This document shows positions 61,212 to 64,000 of a DNA stretch of 64,000 bases, one piece after another. The notes beneath the pieces were generated by a model. It searched no databases. It worked only from the letters and a program-made list of their open reading frames with translations, and was not told the origin of the DNA. The stretch is from Rubrivirga marina (lineage in GTDB: Bacteria > Bacteroidota > Rhodothermia > Rhodothermales > Rubricoccaceae), in NCBI RefSeq assembly GCF_002283365.1, contig NZ_MQWD01000001.1, forward strand, positions 1,106,202 through 1,170,201, written 5' to 3'. The position numbers were made by a program, and so were the translations under genes. Positions within the stretch are counted from its first letter, which is position 1, and every line of letters starts with the position of its first letter.

Positions 61212-62537
61212 ATGCTCCGCCGACTCGCATCTCTCGTCCTCATCCTCGCCGCCGTGGTGGCGCCCACGTGCGCGCAGGACGCGGCCGTCGTCGCCTTCGA
61301 GGGCGTCACCGTCGTCCCGATGGACCGGGAGCGGACGCTGCCCGGCCACACCGTCGTCGTCCGCGGCGACCGGATCGAGGCCGTGGGGCCCGACGGGAGC
61401 GTCGTCGTGCCGGACGGCGCGACCGTGATCGACGGGCGCGGGAAGTGGCTGGCGCCGGGGCTGGCCGAGATGCACGGCCACGTCCCCCCGCCGAGCGCGC
61501 CGGCAGAGCTCACCGAGGAGACGCTCTTCCTCTACCTCTCGCAGGGGATCACGACGGTCCGCGGGATGCTCGGGGCCGAGGGCCAGCTCGACCTGAAGCG
61601 CCGCGCGAACACGGGCGAGGTGCTCAGCCCGACGCTCTACCTCGCCGGGCCGAGCTTCAACGGCAACAGCGTGTCGTCGCCCGAGCAGGCCGAGGCGATG
61701 GTCCGCCAGCAGGTCGCGGATGGCTGGGACCTCCTGAAGGTCCACCCCGGACTGACGCGCGCCGAGTACGACGCGATGGCCGAGACGGCGAACACGCTCG
61801 GCATCCGGTTCGGCGGGCACGTCCCGGCCGAGGTCGGGCTCGAGCACGCGATCGCCTCCGGCCAGGAGACGTTCGACCACGTCGACGGCTACGCCGAGGC
61901 GCTCGATGCCAGCGCCGGCCCAGTCGACCCCGCCCGCCTCGGCGACCTCGTCCGCCAGTCGCGCGCGGCCGGCGTCTGGATCGTCCCGACGATGGCGCTG
62001 TGGGAGACGATCTACGGCGCGCTCCCGCTCGACACGCTCCGGGCCTACCCCGAACTGGCCTACCTCCCGCCGCAGCAGGTCGAGGGCTGGGTCGGGACCG
62101 TCGAGCAGATCCGCTCCGGGGCCGACTACGACGCCGAGGCCGCTCGCCGGCTCATCGAAGGACGCGACGAGATCCTCCGCGCGCTCCACGCCGGCGGCGT
62201 CCGCATTCTGATGGGCACCGACGCGCCGCAGCTGTTCAGCGTGCCGGGCTTCTCGCTCCACCGCGAGTTCCCGCGGATGGCGGCCGCCGGCATGAGCCCG
62301 TACGAGATCCTCCACTCCGGGACCGCGCTCGTCGGCGAGTACTTCGCCGACGAGGACACGTTCGGCGTCGTCGCGCCCGGCCACCGCGCCGACCTCGTCC
62401 TGCTCGACGCCGACCCGCTGGCCGAATCCGCGAATCTGGCCGAGATCGCCGGCGTCATGGCGCGAGGCCGCTGGGTCGACCGCGCCGACCTCGACGCCCG
62501 CCTCGACGCCCTCCGCTCCAAGTACGCCTCCAACTAA
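61212..62537 (+). CDS. Exported amidohydrolase-family protein
   Basis: 441 residues. Signal peptide RRLASLVLILAAVVAPTCAQ. Amidohydrolase fold with metal motif GLAEMHGHVPPP (HxH), a lysine in WDLLKVHPGLT, His in RFGGHVPAE and FDHVDGYAE, and the closing Asp in RILMGTDAPQL. GHRADLVLLDADPL follows near the end, typical of imidazolonepropionase-like periplasmic hydrolases. Probably a periplasmic dipeptidase/prolidase-like or lactamase-like enzyme; substrate unknown. Its TAA stop is in frame with the NTF2-like sequence that follows at once. Confidence 0.9.
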   Translation: MLRRLASLVLILAAVVAPTCAQDAAVVAFEGVTVVPMDRERTLPGHTVVVRGDRIEAVGPDGSVVVPDGATVIDGRGKWLAPGLAEMHGHVPPPSAPAELTEETLFLYLSQGITTVRGMLGAEGQLDLKRRANTGEVLSPTLYLAGPSFNGNSVSSPEQAEAMVRQQVADGWDLLKVHPGLTRAEYDAMAETANTLGIRFGGHVPAEVGLEHAIASGQETFDHVDGYAEALDASAGPVDPARLGDLVRQSRAAGVWIVPTMALWETIYGALPLDTLRAYPELAYLPPQQVEGWVGTVEQIRSGADYDAEAARRLIEGRDEILRALHAGGVRILMGTDAPQLFSVPGFSLHREFPRMAAAGMSPYEILHSGTALVGEYFADEDTFGVVAPGHRADLVLLDADPLAESANLAEIAGVMARGRWVDRADLDARLDALRSKYASN

Positions 62538-63050
62538 CCCCGACTCCTTCCCGCTCTCGTCCTCCTGTTCGCCGCCCCGGCGTTCGCCCAGTCGACGGCA
62601 CTCTCGGCCGACGAGGCCTCGCCGGAGGCCGTCGTCGAGGCGGCCTGCGCCGCCAGTCAGCGCGCGCCGGGCGAGGCCTTCGGCTGGGCGCGGTTCCGGT
62701 CGCTCTTTCTCCCGCAGGCCACGCTCATCCCGAACACCGAGCAGACCGGCGGCCCGTTCGTCGTCCACACGCCCGGCAGCTTCATCGACCGCGCCGACGC
62801 GAACACGGTCGTCGGCAGCGAGGGCGACCGCGGGTTCGCGGAGGAACAGATCCATGCAGAGGTCTTGGAGTACGGCGACATCGCGCAGGTCTTCTCGACG
62901 TACCAGAAGCGGTTCTGGGGCAGCGACGAGATTCTTGGGCGCGGGATCAACTCGTTCCAACTCGTCCGCCACGACGGCCGCTGGTGGATCGCCGGGATCG
63001 TGTGGGACGAGGAGACCGGTGCCGGGCCGATCCCGGAGGCGTACCGGTAA
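62538..63050 (+). pseudogene. NTF2-like exported protein without an identifiable start codon
   Basis: An open frame of 170 codons runs directly from the amidohydrolase TAA to a TAA at 63050, in the same frame. It encodes a plausible signal peptide (RLLPALVLLFAAPAFAQ) at its very beginning and an NTF2/SnoaL-like domain: FGWARFRSLFLPQATLIP, FSTYQKRFWGSDEILGRG and NSFQLVRHDGRWWIAGIVWD. No ATG, GTG or TTG occurs before the signal peptide; the first in-frame TTG (62865) would remove half of the protein. Either the start codon is lost (pseudogene or sequencing error) or translation depends on the upstream gene. Confidence 0.6.
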
Positions 63051-63062
63051 GGAGGGCACCCC

Positions 63063-63092
63063 GCCCGCTTCGGTGGGGATGCCGAGGCGGGC
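63063..63092. repeat. Palindromic intergenic repeat, copy 14
   Basis: GCCCGCTTCGG / CCGAGGCGGGC (one mismatch in the left arm) with an eight-base loop, between the convergent NTF2-like and CreD-like genes. Confidence 0.85.
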
Positions 63093-63103
63093 GGAGTCGG
63101 GGG

Positions 63104-64000
63104 CTACGCCGGGACGGCCTGCGCGGGCGGCGTCGCGCGGCGGGCGCTGCCGCCGGGGCCCGCGCTCTCGGGCCGCGCCAGCACGGCCTCCCAGTCGAGC
63201 CGGCCCGTCGCCTGCATCACCACGAACAGCGTCGCGACGGAGAGGAGCGTGACGGCCAGCCCGGTCATCCCCTCCAGGAAGAACGTCCCGGCGAAGGCGA
63301 CGAGGTAGACCATCTGCGCGCCGCCGACCTCGACGAGCGCGAACCGCAGACCGGCCACGAGGCGGACGTACGACACCACGAGCCCGACGCTCACGGCCGA
63401 CGCGATCAGCATGGCCGTCGCCACCGACACGTGGTCCACGAGGTAGGCCAGGAGGAGGTGGAATGCGAAGCACGCCGCGCCGAGGAAGAAGTAGTGCATC
63501 GGGTGGAGCCGGACGCCGCGGAGCACGCTCAGCACGAACACGCCGAAGAAGAACAGGAACAGCGAGACGGGCGCGAAGAACGTGACGCGGCTGACCCACG
63601 GGCCGGGGTTCAGGCGCTGCGGCATCTCGACGCCCACGTCGGCCGAGGCCACGAGCGTGCCGTGGTCCCAGACGAGCGTCCACCCGCCGTCGACGCGCTC
63701 CTTCGACGTCGGCGAAAGCGTGCCGTCGGGGAAGTCGATGGCGTCGAAGTCGGTCGTCACGGCCACGCGGACGTCGCGGGCGGTGCGGACGCCGCTGGCG
63801 CTCGGCACCGGCCGGCCGGTCTCGTCGAACTCGACGCCGCGGTGCTCGCCGCCGAAGGCGTAGCGCCACGTCCCGACGCCCTGCGACCCGTACCGCACGC
63901 GGACCTCGGACGATTCGCCTTCTTTCAGGTCGAACGCGTGGCGGATCCGCCCGCCCTCGGCGTCCACATCGACCGCCTTCCCGTCGACCTCGACCGCGAG
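63104..64000 (-). CDS. CreD-like inner-membrane protein, N-terminus beyond the window
   Basis: Partial: 298 residues visible, frame still open at base 64000. A soluble beta-rich part (VRVRYGSQGVGTWRYAFGG, MPQRLNPGPWVSRVTFFAPV) precedes six or so membrane helices. LHPMHYFFLGAACFAFHLLL, the GFxxAxxIAS-like SVATAMLIASAVSVGLVVSY and the closing MQATGRLDWEAVLA match the C-terminal half of CreD family proteins. CreD is induced by envelope stress in some bacteria but its role is not settled. The C-terminal tail is Ala/Pro-rich. Confidence 0.78.
   Translation of the reverse strand, partial: LAVEVDGKAVDVDAEGGRIRHAFDLKEGESSEVRVRYGSQGVGTWRYAFGGEHRGVEFDETGRPVPSASGVRTARDVRVAVTTDFDAIDFPDGTLSPTSKERVDGGWTLVWDHGTLVASADVGVEMPQRLNPGPWVSRVTFFAPVSLFLFFFGVFVLSVLRGVRLHPMHYFFLGAACFAFHLLLAYLVDHVSVATAMLIASAVSVGLVVSYVRLVAGLRFALVEVGGAQMVYLVAFAGTFFLEGMTGLAVTLLSVATLFVVMQATGRLDWEAVLARPESAGPGGSARRATPPAQAVPA

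Noticed and set aside
28940-63092. The 14 palindromes as a CRISPR array or insertion-sequence ends
   Set aside because: They are single, widely spaced, without regular spacers, target duplications or a transposase in the window.

Overview
The window is a GC-rich bacterial chromosome segment that looks like the Rhodothermota, probably near Rubricoccaceae (Rubricoccus/Rubrivirga). This is an inference from four things: two proteins with type IX secretion (Por/T9SS) C-terminal sorting domains, carboxypeptidase-regulatory-domain TonB receptors, a xenorhodopsin (one is known to me from Rubricoccus marinus), and frequent GTG starts without clear Shine-Dalgarno sites. No insertion sequence, phage, integrase or CRISPR array was seen.

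Bases 1-28,612 hold a nearly complete flagellar locus. All of it is on the minus strand except one sigma-54 activator on the plus strand (15717-17123). Reading along the minus strand, the first block is flgF-flgG-flgA-flgH-flgI-flgJ-flgN-flgK-flgL (28612 to 21502): rod, rings, hook-filament junction and chaperone. It is followed by flagellin, fliS-fliD-fliT-like, and flgM. The second block is flgB-flgC-small protein-fliE-fliF-fliG-fliH-fliI-fliJ-motE-like-fliK-flgD-TIGR02530-flgE-motA-motB-fliL-fliM-fliN-fliO (15452 to 1, running off the left edge). The promoters support a regulatory cascade. A good sigma-54 site lies before flgB beside the FlrC-like activator, with a weaker one before flgF. 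Three matching sigma-28-type sites lie before flagellin, fliS and flgM. flhA/flhB/fliPQR, fliA and chemotaxis genes are not in the window.

Bases 28,613-64,000 hold short operons of housekeeping and envelope genes: tRNA-Lys(CUU); a ZnuD-like TonB receptor with a lipoprotein and a His/Cys-rich small protein; two T9SS cargo proteins; a CDC48-like double AAA+ ATPase; a xenorhodopsin next to an NhaC-family antiporter; a zinc-ribbon/TM/PPC protein; GTP cyclohydrolase I with a PTPS-II-type pterin synthase; a creatininase-family hydrolase; PurL; two sensor kinases in tandem; thioredoxin and thioredoxin reductase; an M23 peptidase; proline dehydrogenase; a hybrid kinase; a renalase-like flavoprotein; PdxH; an amidohydrolase; and a CreD-like membrane protein cut by the right edge.

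This second half, but not the flagellar half, carries 14 copies of a palindromic intergenic repeat (CCGCCTCGG...CCGAGGCGG), nearly always just after a stop codon. Other points of interest are a xenorhodopsin whose conserved N-terminus has no start codon where homology demands one, an NTF2-like gene with no start codon lying in frame behind a stop, a lipobox-less FlgH with a C-terminal hydrophobic segment, a FliM without the CheY-binding N-terminal motif, and a kinase with a periplasmic OB-fold sensor.
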